Shown piece by piece: positions 37,394 through 45,552 of a stretch of 64,000 bases of DNA. The stretch comes from Albimonas pacifica. GTDB taxonomy: Bacteria; Pseudomonadota; Alphaproteobacteria; Rhodobacterales; Rhodobacteraceae. The notes under the pieces were generated by a model. It was not told the DNA's origin and searched no databases. It saw nothing but the letters and a program-made list of their open reading frames with translations. A program made the position numbers and the translations under genes. The stretch lies in assembly GCF_900113695.1 (NCBI RefSeq), contig NZ_FOQH01000002.1, forward strand, positions 62,001-126,000. The letters are read 5' to 3'. The first letter of the stretch is position 1, and the number at the start of each line of letters is the position of its first letter.

Positions 37394-38484
37394 CAGCCGA
37401 CCACCGTGAGGGTTTTCGGGAAGGCGGTCAGGACGCGGGCGCCGGTCTGCGTGACCAGCACGTCGTCCTCGATCCGCACGCCGAGGCGCCCGGGCAGGTA
37501 GAGCCCCGGCTCGTCGGTATACACCATTCCGGGAGCGAGGACCTGCCGGTTGCCGCGCATGATCCAGGGCGCCTCGTGCACCTCCCGTCCCAGGCCGTGG
37601 CCGGTCTTGGTGAGGATGAACTCGGCGAAGGGCGAGGCCTCGAGCACCGAGGTCGCGGCGTCGTCGATCTCGTGGGCGGTGGCGCCGGGGCGGGTGGCGG
37701 CGATGGCGGCCTCGTTGGCGGCCAGCACGGTCGCGTAGACCGCCGCGTCCTCGTCGGACGCGTGGCCCACGAAGACGGTGCGGGTGACGTCGGCGTTCAG
37801 CCCGCCCCAGGCCGCGCCGAAGTCGAACAGCAGCGCGTCGCCGGCCTCGATCGCCACGTCGCGGGCATGGGCGTGGGGCAGGGCGGCGTTGGCGCCGGCG
37901 GCCACGATGGGCCCGAAGGCCAGCCCCTCGGCCCCGTGGGCGAAGAGGGCGGCGAGCAGGCGACGCTCGACCTCGCGCTCGGTCATGCCGACGCGCAGGT
38001 CGTCCAGCACCTCGCCCAGCGCGGCCTCGGAGATGCGGATCGCCTGCTCCATCGCGGCGATCTCGGCCTCGGTCTTGCACAGGCGCAGGGCGGAGATCTC
38101 GCGCTCGGCGTCGACCACCTCGATCTGCGGGAAGGCCGCGCGCAGCGCATGGTGGACGAAGACCCGCATCACCTGGCCCTCGACCGCGACGCGGCGCAGG
38201 GGCAGGGCGCGGGCCAGCGCCGCGAAGGCGGCGTCGTAGCCGTCCTGGTCGCGCCAGTCGAAGACCGCGCCGGGGAAGCCGAGCTGCGCGAAGCTGCCGA
38301 GCTCGAGGTTGGGCACCACGGCGGCGGGCTCGCCCCGGGGCGGCACCACCACCACCAGCGGCCGTTCGGAGGTGTGGAAGTCGCCGCCGATGGCGCGGGC
38401 GAAGTTGGCGCCGGGCACCAGCGCCACGGCGTCCACGTCGAGATCGCGCGCGATCGCGCGGAGCTCGGAGAGATCAAGGGTCAT
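37393..38484 (-). CDS. M24-family metallopeptidase (Xaa-Pro dipeptidase/creatinase fold)
   Basis: A 363-aa cytoplasmic pita-bread metalloenzyme. The five metal ligands of M24 peptidases are D221, D232, H297, E325 and E339, seen in 'LLFDFGAAWGGLNADVT', 'TGHGLGREVHEA', 'YTDEPGLY' and 'VRIEDDVLV'. These fit a true dinuclear peptidase (prolidase-like). Creatinases share the fold but usually lack the full ligand set. It lies between the binding-protein gene and dppB in the dpp operon and overlaps dppB by 1 base, implying that imported Xaa-Pro or related peptides are cleaved on entry. Confidence 0.88.
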   Translation of the reverse strand: MTLDLSELRAIARDLDVDAVALVPGANFARAIGGDFHTSERPLVVVVPPRGEPAAVVPNLELGSFAQLGFPGAVFDWRDQDGYDAAFAALARALPLRRVAVEGQVMRVFVHHALRAAFPQIEVVDAEREISALRLCKTEAEIAAMEQAIRISEAALGEVLDDLRVGMTEREVERRLLAALFAHGAEGLAFGPIVAAGANAALPHAHARDVAIEAGDALLFDFGAAWGGLNADVTRTVFVGHASDEDAAVYATVLAANEAAIAATRPGATAHEIDDAATSVLEASPFAEFILTKTGHGLGREVHEAPWIMRGNRQVLAPGMVYTDEPGLYLPGRLGVRIEDDVLVTQTGARVLTAFPKTLTVVG

Positions 38485-38602
38485 GCAAGCTCGCTTCTGG
38501 CGTCGGCTCGTGCGAGGGGGCCGGGACCGCGTCGGCGGCCGCGGCCCTGACGTTCGCGGAATTGGCGCGAGCGCCTATCCGAGGCGGCGCCGCAATGCAA
38601 CA

Positions 38603-38634
38603 GGCCCGCGCCCGGATCGCTCCGGGCGCGGGCC
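38603..38634 (-). promoter_or_regulatory. Strong stem-loop between dppA and the rest of the dpp operon
   Basis: A 14-bp perfect stem (ggcccgcgcccgga / tccgggcgcgggcc) with loop tcgc. Read on the minus strand it follows dppA by 57 bp and is trailed by tgttgcattg, only modestly T-rich. It suits a partial terminator or 3'-stabiliser giving excess binding protein over permease. Confidence 0.7.
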
Positions 38635-38691
38635 GTTCCTCAGGGGATCGCGGGGGCGCACGCGCCCTCGTCCCGGGTCAGCGCGACCGCG

Positions 38692-40284
38692 TCACTCGGC
38701 CAGGTCGACGCCGTAGAAGATGTGGCCGCCCAGCGGGTGGACCTTGTAGCCCTCGACCTCGGGACGCACCGGCATGAACACGGTCGAGTGCGCGATGGTC
38801 GCCCAGGGGGCCTGATCCTTGAAGCGGACCTGGGCCTCCTCGTAGAGCTTCGTGCGCTCGGCCACGTCGGAGGTGACCTTGGCCTTCTGGATCAGGGCGT
38901 CGAATTCCTCGTCGCACCACTGGGCGCGGTTCGAGCCGCCGACGGCGTCGCAGCCCAGCAGCACCGCGAGGAAGTTGTCCGGGTCGCCGTTGTCGCCGGT
39001 CCAGCCCAGCAGCACCGCGCCGTCGCGGTCCACTTCCTTGGAGCGCTGCAGATACTCGCCCCACTCGTAGGAGACGATCTCGACCGTCACGCCGACCTTG
39101 GCGAAGTCGGCCTGGATCAGCTCGGCCATGCGCCGGGCGTTGGGGTTGTAGGGACGCTGCACCGGCATCGCCCAGATCTTCATGGACAGGTCGGCGACGC
39201 CCTCTTCCTCGAGCATCTTCTTCGCCGCCTCGGGATCGTAGGCGTCGTCCTCGACGGCGTCGTTGTAGGACCAGATGGTCGGCGGGATCGGGTTCTTGGC
39301 GATCTCGCCCGCGCCCTGGAAGACGACGTCGATGATCGCCTGCTTGTCCATCGCCATGTTCAGGGCCTTGCGGACCTTCGGGTTGTCGAAGGGCGCGACC
39401 TGGGTCGAATAGGCGAGGTAGCCCACGTTCAGGCCCTGCTGCTGCAGAAGCTCGATGTCCTCGTCCGCCTTCATCGCCTCGATGTCGGCGGGGTTGGGAT
39501 AGGGCATCACGTGGCACTCGCCCGCCTTCAGCTTCTGGTAGCGGACCGAAGCGTCGGGGGTGATGGCGAAGACCAGGCTGTCGAGCGGCGAGGCGCCCTT
39601 CCAGTAGTCGGGGTTGGCGGCGTAGCGGATCACCGCGTCCTTCTGGTAGCCCACGAAGGAGAACGGGCCGGTGCCGATCGGCGCCTGGTTGAGCATCTCG
39701 GGCGTGCCGGCCGCGAGCATGGCGTCGGCGTATTCCTTGGAGACGATCGAGGCGAAGTCCATCGCCAGGTTCGCGATCATCGGCGCCTCGGGCCGGTTGA
39801 GCACGAACTTGACGGTGTAGTCGTCCACCTTCTCGATCGACTTCAGCAGGTCGGGCATCGACATGCCCTGGAAATACTCCCAGGTGCCGCCCGAGGCCGT
39901 GTGCATCGGGTTGTCGTCCTTCCACTGCCGCTCGAACGTGAAGATCACGTCGTCGGCGTTGAAGTCGCGCGTCGGCGTGAACTGGTCGTTGGCGTGGAAC
40001 TTCACGCCCTGGCGCAGGTGGAAGGTGTACTCGAGCCCGTCCTCGGACACCTCCCAGCGCTCGGCGAGGCCGGGCTGGATCTCGGTCGAGCCGGTCACGA
40101 ACTCGACGAGCTGGTTGTAGACCGGGTGGGAGGAGGCGTCGAAGGTGGTGCCGGCGGTGTAGAGCGCCGGGTCGAAGCCCTCGGGCGACCCCTCCGAGCA
40201 ATAGACGAGGGTCTTGGCCTGCGCCGCGCCCGCGACGAGGCTCCCGGCGAGGATGGCGGCGGCCGCCTTGGCGATGAGGTTCAT
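38692..40284 (-). CDS. dppA: Peptide-type ABC transporter periplasmic binding protein (DppA/OppA family)
   Basis: A 530-aa family-5 solute-binding protein. Residues 1-23 are a signal peptide ending AQA|K. The mature start 'TLVYCSEGSPEGFDPALY' with 'YNQLVEFVTGSTEIQPGLAE' is the DppA pattern. It is the first gene of the minus-strand dpp operon, with the M24 peptidase and dppBCDF following beyond a stem-loop. The ligand is probably a di- or oligopeptide. Confidence 0.9.
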   Translation of the reverse strand: MNLIAKAAAAILAGSLVAGAAQAKTLVYCSEGSPEGFDPALYTAGTTFDASSHPVYNQLVEFVTGSTEIQPGLAERWEVSEDGLEYTFHLRQGVKFHANDQFTPTRDFNADDVIFTFERQWKDDNPMHTASGGTWEYFQGMSMPDLLKSIEKVDDYTVKFVLNRPEAPMIANLAMDFASIVSKEYADAMLAAGTPEMLNQAPIGTGPFSFVGYQKDAVIRYAANPDYWKGASPLDSLVFAITPDASVRYQKLKAGECHVMPYPNPADIEAMKADEDIELLQQQGLNVGYLAYSTQVAPFDNPKVRKALNMAMDKQAIIDVVFQGAGEIAKNPIPPTIWSYNDAVEDDAYDPEAAKKMLEEEGVADLSMKIWAMPVQRPYNPNARRMAELIQADFAKVGVTVEIVSYEWGEYLQRSKEVDRDGAVLLGWTGDNGDPDNFLAVLLGCDAVGGSNRAQWCDEEFDALIQKAKVTSDVAERTKLYEEAQVRFKDQAPWATIAHSTVFMPVRPEVEGYKVHPLGGHIFYGVDLAE

Positions 40285-40459
40285 CAGTCTGGTTCCCTGT
40301 TTCGGTCGTTGCGAGCGACCTGTTCACCCGAACTCCCCACGCGTTCCGGCCCGGCCTGTCGAGGCGGGCGCCGCGGAAAGCGTGTCCGGGTGGCGGCGGA
40401 GGCTCGGCTTACGTGCGCGAGAAGTCAACACGCGTCCCGGCGTCAACCATGCGTTGTAT

Positions 40460-42850
40460 TTACCGTTTGATCAACGGCGGCGTCTCCGGCCCGATCCGCT
40501 CGACCTCGCAGACATAGGCGCGCAGCGGGACGGAGCCGCTGAGCGGGTCGACCGCGTCATGGCCGATCATGGCGTTGAAATTGGCGTTCCCGGGCCCGAC
40601 GGCGGGATAGCCGGGGGCGCCGATCTCCTCGCAGGGCTCCCACCAGCCGTGCTGGCCGCAGACCACGTCGGGGGCGAGCGTGCGGTCGAACCGGGCGCGG
40701 GCCTGCGAGGCGCCGTGGGGCGTGCGGATGCGCACCCAGTCGCCCTCGGCGATGCCGCGGGCGGCGGCGGCCTGGGGGTGCAGGTCGACGGGCGGGTCCG
40801 GCTGCCGGCGGCGCAGGCCCGGGACGCCGCGATTCTGCGTCTCGCAATACAGCGTGTCCTTGGCGCAGGTCAGCGTCAGCGGATAGCGCGGCGCATGGCG
40901 GGGCGCGACCAGGGGCGGCTGGTAGTCGGGCAGCGGGTCGTGGCCGTGGTCCAGCAGCGTCTGCGAATAGAGCTCCACCCGCCGCGAGGGGGTGGCGAAG
41001 CCGCGCGGCCCGTCGGGGCCCGCCTCGGCATACTTGCGCGGCCGGTGGGCGAGGGGGACGCGCACCCCCTCGGGCCGCGCGCGCAGGGTTTCGAGGTCGA
41101 TGCCGCTGGGGGCGAGGATCGCGCGCATCCCCGCGTCCAGGTCCCCGTCCCAGAACCGCTCGCCCAGGCCCATGCGGCGGGCGAGGTCGAAGACGATCTC
41201 GGCGTCGGCGCGCGCCTCGCCCTGCGGCTCGACCAGGGGGCGGCGGAGCTGCACCAGGCCGTTGGCCTCGGCGCTGATCTCGAAGCCGACCTTCAGCCCC
41301 TCGGTCTCGAAGGGCGTGGCGGCGGGGAGCACCACGTCGGCGAACGCGGCCGCGGGGTTCAGGCGCAGGTCGACATGCACGTGAAAATCGAGCGCGGCCA
41401 GCGCCTTCACCGCCGCGTCGCCGTCGGCGTGGGCCATCACCAGGTTCGAGCCGAAGCTGACCAGGCCGCGGATGCGGTAGGGCTCCCCCTCCAGGATCGC
41501 GCGGTAGATGTCGGCGGAGTTCGCCTCCTCGAAGGCCGCGGGGCCGAGCGGCCGCGTCTCCCGCCCCACGGTCTTCGCGCGCTGCTCGGGCGAGAGGAAC
41601 TCGCCCCCCTGCACGTCGGCCTGGGGGACCACGGGCAGCTCGACGTTGCCGCCGGGCGCGTCGTAGTCGCCGGTCAGCGCATAGAGCAGCCCGATGGCGA
41701 GCGCCGACTGCGTGGCGTTCGACTGCTGCTCGAGCCCGCTCCAGGTCATGTAGGCGAGCGGGCGGGAGGTGTGGATCAGCTCCGCCGTGCGCTCGATCTG
41801 GTCGGCGGGGACGTCGGTCAGCGCCTCGACCGTGGCGGGGTCGTGGCGGGCGCAGATCTCGGACCAGAGGTCGAAGACGGGGCGGCAGGGGACGGGGCCG
41901 TCGGGCGTCGGAACCTCGACGCGGCCGGTCAGGGCGAGGGCGGGGTCGGCCTCGCCCAGGCGCAGGGGCGTCGGCGCGCCGAGGGCGGTCGACCAGCCGA
42001 CGAGCGCGTCGCCCTCCAGCCCGAGGTCGGCCGCGCGCAGCAGGCGGCCGTCGTCCTCGCGCACCAGCGCCGGGGCGTTGGTCCAGGCGCGCAGGAACGC
42101 CGCGTCGTGCCAGCCGTTGCGGATCATCACGTGCGAGAGCCCCAGCGCCAGCGCCCCGTCGGTCCCCGGGCGGACCCGCAGCCATTCGTCGGCGCGCCGC
42201 GCGAGGCCCGCGTTGCGCGGGTCGACGGCGATCAGCTTCGCCCCCCGCGCCACGGCGGCGACGGTCGCCGTGGCGTGGGCGATGCGCGAGACGGTGGGGT
42301 TGTAGCCCCACAGCAGGATGCAGCCCGCCCGCTCCAGGTCCGGCATCACCCCGGCGGGCAGGGCGGCGCCGAAGGAGTAGAGGTTCGCCATCCACCGCCC
42401 CCAGCCGCAGAGCTCGTAGGAGGTCGACTGGTTGGGGCTGCCGAAGGCGCGGCGCAGGCGCACGACCCAGTGGCGCGAATCCGACAGCGCCGAGGTCGAG
42501 GGCGAGGCGGTGTTGAAGGCCACCGTCTCCGGCCCGTGCGCGGCGGCGAGCGCGGTCAGCCGCGCGGCGACCAGGTCCAGCGCCTCGTCCCAGGTGATCC
42601 GCTCCCACCCCGGGTCGGGGTCGCCCTTGGGGCGCGTGCGGCGCACGGGATGCAGCAGGCGGCCGGGGTCGTAGACCATCTCCGGCGCCATCTTTCCCTT
42701 CAGGCACAGGGCCTTGCCGGTGGGATGCGAGGGGTCGGGGGCGAGGGCCTTCAGCCGCCCGCCCTCCACCGTCGCCACCGCGCCGCAGCGCGAGGTGCAC
42801 AGCGCGCAGTAGCTCGCCACGGTCGTGCGGGTCGAAGCGTCGAGGGCCAT
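40460..42850 (-). CDS. Cytoplasmic molybdopterin oxidoreductase with N-terminal [4Fe-4S] site
   Basis: A 796-aa member of the bis-MGD (DMSO reductase/MopB) superfamily. The N-terminal cluster motif is C15-x2-C18-x3-C22 with C49 ('YCALCTSRCG', 'ALCLKGK'). Pterin-binding regions include 'LWGYNPTVSRIAHAT' and the C-terminal 'NRGVPGLRRRQPDPPVDLHP'. The start at MALDAST is chosen because the upstream codons are unlike family members. There is no Tat signal, so the enzyme is cytoplasmic, and no partner iron-sulfur or membrane subunit is adjacent. The reaction (oxygen-atom transfer, dehydrogenation or hydration) is not evident. It lies just beyond the crtC end of the photosynthesis cluster and reads in the same direction. 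Confidence 0.85.
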   Translation of the reverse strand: MALDASTRTTVASYCALCTSRCGAVATVEGGRLKALAPDPSHPTGKALCLKGKMAPEMVYDPGRLLHPVRRTRPKGDPDPGWERITWDEALDLVAARLTALAAAHGPETVAFNTASPSTSALSDSRHWVVRLRRAFGSPNQSTSYELCGWGRWMANLYSFGAALPAGVMPDLERAGCILLWGYNPTVSRIAHATATVAAVARGAKLIAVDPRNAGLARRADEWLRVRPGTDGALALGLSHVMIRNGWHDAAFLRAWTNAPALVREDDGRLLRAADLGLEGDALVGWSTALGAPTPLRLGEADPALALTGRVEVPTPDGPVPCRPVFDLWSEICARHDPATVEALTDVPADQIERTAELIHTSRPLAYMTWSGLEQQSNATQSALAIGLLYALTGDYDAPGGNVELPVVPQADVQGGEFLSPEQRAKTVGRETRPLGPAAFEEANSADIYRAILEGEPYRIRGLVSFGSNLVMAHADGDAAVKALAALDFHVHVDLRLNPAAAFADVVLPAATPFETEGLKVGFEISAEANGLVQLRRPLVEPQGEARADAEIVFDLARRMGLGERFWDGDLDAGMRAILAPSGIDLETLRARPEGVRVPLAHRPRKYAEAGPDGPRGFATPSRRVELYSQTLLDHGHDPLPDYQPPLVAPRHAPRYPLTLTCAKDTLYCETQNRGVPGLRRRQPDPPVDLHPQAAAARGIAEGDWVRIRTPHGASQARARFDRTLAPDVVCGQHGWWEPCEEIGAPGYPAVGPGNANFNAMIGHDAVDPLSGSVPLRAYVCEVERIGPETPPLIKR

Positions 42851-42959
42851 GGTCGCCTCCCTGTCGGGCCGGGCGGCCCCCGCGCCGGGGCGCCGCCCGG
42901 GCAGTCTTCCCGATGCGGGACCGGCCTGTCCAGCGCGCACCCGGCGCGACGCGGACCGT

Positions 42960-42979
42960 CGCCCGCGATGGGGCGGGCG
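42960..42979 (-). terminator. Candidate stem-loop directly after crtC
   Basis: cgcccgc / gcgggcg form a 7-bp stem with a 6-base loop, one base after the crtC stop on the minus strand. There is no T-tract. It may mark the end of the crtDC operon before the molybdopterin oxidoreductase gene. Confidence 0.35.
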
Positions 42980-42980
42980 C

Positions 42981-43847
42981 CTATGCGTCGCGCCCGTCCT
43001 GCGCCGGGGCCGGGCGGGGGCGGCCCCGCCGGCGGGGGATGCGGAAGGCCAGCGCCGCGCGCACCAGCGGGTTGGCGAACCGGTCGAGGTCGAGGGATTC
43101 GTGCATCGCGAGCCCCGTCTCGCCCCCGATCCGCGTGCGGATCGCCGAGCGGACGTAGAACGGCGCGTCGAGCAGCGTGCGCGCCGTGCGGGGCGTGGGC
43201 CCCGGATCGGCCCGCGTCGCGCGGCGCACCCGCCAGAACCCCGCGGGCAGCGGCGCGGGCGGGGGCGGCGCCAGCCGCTGCACGCCGCCCGCGTCGTCGA
43301 AGCCCAGCGCCAGCGACAGGGGCGCGCCGTCCCGGGGCTCGACCTCGTAGAGGCAGGTGGAGCGGTCGCGCCCGTGCAGGCAGCTCCAGTGCCAGCGGCG
43401 GAAATCGCGCTCCAGCGGCCGGGCGCCGGCGTTGGCGTCGAAATAGCCCTCGCCCCGCCACTCGAAGCCGCGGCGCGCGAAGGCGACCTCGGCCTGCGCG
43501 CGCGGGGCGTAGGGGCGCCACAGGTGACGGCCGGCGGGGTCGAGGCGGACCTCGACGTCGCTCAGGGCCGCGGGGCGGATCGCGATCTCGCCCCGCACCC
43601 GGTCGAGATGGGGGAAGGCCCGCTCGTCGAGCCGCGCGGTCAGGGTCCCCCCGTCCCACTCCAGCGAGCTGCGCCCGATGCGCAGGCGGCGGGCGTCGCG
43701 CGCGACCTCTCCCGCGCCGCGCTCGGTCATCGTCCAGCGCCCGCCGGGGCCCGAGAGCAGCACGTTCACGCAGCAATGGTCCAGCGGATCGCGCCGCCCG
43801 GCCCAGGCGTACCAGGGCGAGAACACCGAGCCGATGAAGAAGATCAC
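42981..43847 (-). CDS. crtC: Hydroxyneurosporene synthase (carotenoid 1,2-hydratase)
   Basis: A 288-aa CrtC that adds water to the 1,2 double bond of neurosporene/lycopene-type carotenes in the spheroidene/spirilloxanthin pathway. Features are 'FIGSVFSPWYAWAGRRDPLD', 'GRWTMTERG', 'DPAGRHLWRPYAPRAQAEV' and 'FRRWHWSCLHGRDRSTCLYE'. I chose the GTG at 43847 because it overlaps the crtD stop as GTGA and gives the usual length of about 280 aa. The same frame continues upstream inside crtD with 'FDAPVPPGGYAWWYLDA', a stretch found at the N-terminus of longer CrtC proteins, but no ATG, GTG or TTG lies just before it. The start therefore remains debatable. Confidence 0.88.
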   Translation of the reverse strand: MIFFIGSVFSPWYAWAGRRDPLDHCCVNVLLSGPGGRWTMTERGAGEVARDARRLRIGRSSLEWDGGTLTARLDERAFPHLDRVRGEIAIRPAALSDVEVRLDPAGRHLWRPYAPRAQAEVAFARRGFEWRGEGYFDANAGARPLERDFRRWHWSCLHGRDRSTCLYEVEPRDGAPLSLALGFDDAGGVQRLAPPPPAPLPAGFWRVRRATRADPGPTPRTARTLLDAPFYVRSAIRTRIGGETGLAMHESLDLDRFANPLVRAALAFRIPRRRGRPRPAPAQDGRDA

Positions 43848-45412
43848 CGAGACGGCGCGCCGGGCCTCGCGGTCGATGGCGTCGAGATACCACCAGGCGT
43901 AGCCGCCGGGCGGAACCGGGGCGTCGAAGCGCGGTCCGAGATCACGGCCCCCGCCGCCAAACCGCCGGACAGGGTCGCCATCGGCGCCCCCGGCCCCGGA
44001 TGCGTCCCGCCCCCCGCGAGGTAGAGCCCCGGCGTCGCCGTGCGCGCCGTCGGCCGGCGGAAGGCCGCCGTCGCCCCGTGGGGCGACGCGCCGTAGATCG
44101 ACCCGTCCGTCCCCGGGAACCGGCGCGCGAAGCCCGTGGGCGTGGTCAGCGCCGCCGGGCCGGGCGCCGGGCTCAGGCCGAGGCTCCAGCTCTCCAGCCG
44201 GCGGCTCAGGATGTCGAGGCATCGCGCGTGCTCCTGCGGATCGGGCGGGGCGTGGGGATCGACGGGCGGGGCGTTGAGGATGATCTCGAAGCGCTCGGGC
44301 CCCGGCTTCGCCGCGGGCGCGTCGCCCCGGTCCTGCGCGCAGATGTAGAGCGTGGGCGCCTCGGGCCGCCGGCCCCGGGCGATGGGGCCGAACTCCGCCT
44401 CCGGGGAGGGGGCGAAGAGCACGTTGTGGTGGATCAGCGGAAAGCCCTCGGCCCGCGCCGTGAAGGCCCAGACGTCGGCCGAGAGCGAGCGCCGCCCCCG
44501 CGGCCGCGGGCGAAGGCCGGGCAGGGGGCCGAGCAGCCCGCGGGCCAGCGCCTCGGGGTCGCCGGCGAAGACCACGACCTCGGCCGGCAGGCGCTCGCCC
44601 CCCTCCAGGATCACGCCGGCGACGCGGCCGCGGGCGAGCTCGATGCGCGCCGCGCCCCGGCCGAAGCGCAGCTCGGCGCCGGCCCGCTCGGCGAGCGCGG
44701 CCATGGCGGCGGCGAGCGCATGCATGCCCCCCGCCACGCGCCAGACGCCCGCGGCCTCGGCCTGCCAGATCAGCATCAGCATCGCGGGCGTGCGGAAGGG
44801 CGATCCGCCGACATAGGTCGCATAGCGCCCGAAGAGCTGGCGCAGGCGCGGGTCGGAGAAGGCCCCCTGGAGCGCCGAGGCGAGGCTGCGCCCCGGCGCC
44901 ATGTCGCGCAGCAGACGCCCGGCCGAGGGCGCGAGCGCCCGGGCGACCGACAGGGGCGTGGGCCTTGCGGCGCGCATGAAGGGGGCGTCGAAGGCCTCGA
45001 ACAGGCGCCGGCAGCGGGCCGAGAAGGCCGCGAACTCCGCCGCCGCGCGCGGCCCGGCGAAGGCGGCGACGGCGGCCTCGGACTCGGCCGGGTCCGCGTG
45101 CAGGTCGAGGCGCGAGCCGTCCTGCCAGGCGTGGCGGGCGAGCCGACGCGCGGGCGTCAGGCGCAGCCGCGCGTCGAGGTCGTCGCCGAGCGTGGCGAAG
45201 AGGTCGTCGAAGACCCCGCGCAGGGTCAGCACCGTGGGGCCCGCGTCGACCGGGCCGCGGGGGCCGGGCAGGGCGCGGGCCTTGCCGCCGGGGGCGGAGG
45301 CGGCCTCGACCAGGGTCACGCGCAGGCCGGCATGGGCCAGGCGCGCGGCGGCGGCCAGCCCGCCGAAGCCGGCGCCGATCACCACCGCCCTGTCCTCGGA
45401 AACCCTGGTCAT
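43844..45412 (-). CDS. crtD: Hydroxyneurosporene / methoxyneurosporene desaturase
   Basis: A 522-aa phytoene-desaturase-family flavoenzyme that introduces the 3,4 double bond. The FAD motif 'VVIGAGFGGLAAAARL' spans residues 10-25 (GAGFGG at 13-18). The C-terminal FAD region is 'GLYLAGGGTHPGPGAPMATLSGG'. The start at 45412 leaves the upstream promoter island free; in-frame extension would run through it. It reads away from crtE, and crtC is coupled at its 3' end. Two PpsR-type palindromes lie 3-51 bp upstream. Confidence 0.93.
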   Translation of the reverse strand: MTRVSEDRAVVIGAGFGGLAAAARLAHAGLRVTLVEAASAPGGKARALPGPRGPVDAGPTVLTLRGVFDDLFATLGDDLDARLRLTPARRLARHAWQDGSRLDLHADPAESEAAVAAFAGPRAAAEFAAFSARCRRLFEAFDAPFMRAARPTPLSVARALAPSAGRLLRDMAPGRSLASALQGAFSDPRLRQLFGRYATYVGGSPFRTPAMLMLIWQAEAAGVWRVAGGMHALAAAMAALAERAGAELRFGRGAARIELARGRVAGVILEGGERLPAEVVVFAGDPEALARGLLGPLPGLRPRPRGRRSLSADVWAFTARAEGFPLIHHNVLFAPSPEAEFGPIARGRRPEAPTLYICAQDRGDAPAAKPGPERFEIILNAPPVDPHAPPDPQEHARCLDILSRRLESWSLGLSPAPGPAALTTPTGFARRFPGTDGSIYGASPHGATAAFRRPTARTATPGLYLAGGGTHPGPGAPMATLSGGLAAGAVISDRASTPRFRPAATPGGISTPSTARPGAPSR

Positions 45413-45414
45413 GA

Positions 45415-45432
45415 TGTCATGTATTGTTGACA
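45415..45432. promoter_or_regulatory. PpsR/CrtJ-type palindrome 1 in the crtD-crtE divergent promoter
   Basis: TGTC-N10-GACA is a perfect match to the TGT-N12-ACA consensus for the redox/light repressor PpsR (CrtJ). It lies 3 bp before the crtD ATG in an A+T-rich island. PpsR represses crt and bch genes under oxygen; binding here is inferred from the motif. Confidence 0.85.
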
Positions 45433-45445
45433 TCAGTGCTGCACA

Positions 45446-45463
45446 TGTCCAGTTTAATTTACA
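45446..45463. promoter_or_regulatory. PpsR/CrtJ-type palindrome 2 in the crtD-crtE divergent promoter
   Basis: TGTC-N10-TACA matches TGT-N12-ACA. Its centre is 31 bp from that of site 1, about three helical turns, suitable for cooperative binding by a PpsR oligomer. The minus-strand TGGACA inside it, with AACAAT 17 bp further, could be a crtD promoter, though that would leave an almost leaderless mRNA. Confidence 0.82.
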
Positions 45464-45552
45464 TATGGCGGCCGATGCGTGCGGCGCGCCTCCGCCTCCT
45501 GCCCGCCGGCTCCAGGCCCCGGGCCGCGCGGACACAGCCCGGGAGAGCCCAG

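Noticed and set aside
40466-40473. ttgatcaa as an FNR/FnrL box
   Set aside because: The two half-sites abut instead of having the 4-bp spacer, and the site lies inside the end of the molybdopterin oxidoreductase gene.
43848-44222. Starting crtC at the far-upstream ATG (44222)
   Set aside because: It would add about 125 codons read out of frame through crtD, mostly of shadow composition. The GTGA-coupled start gives the normal length.
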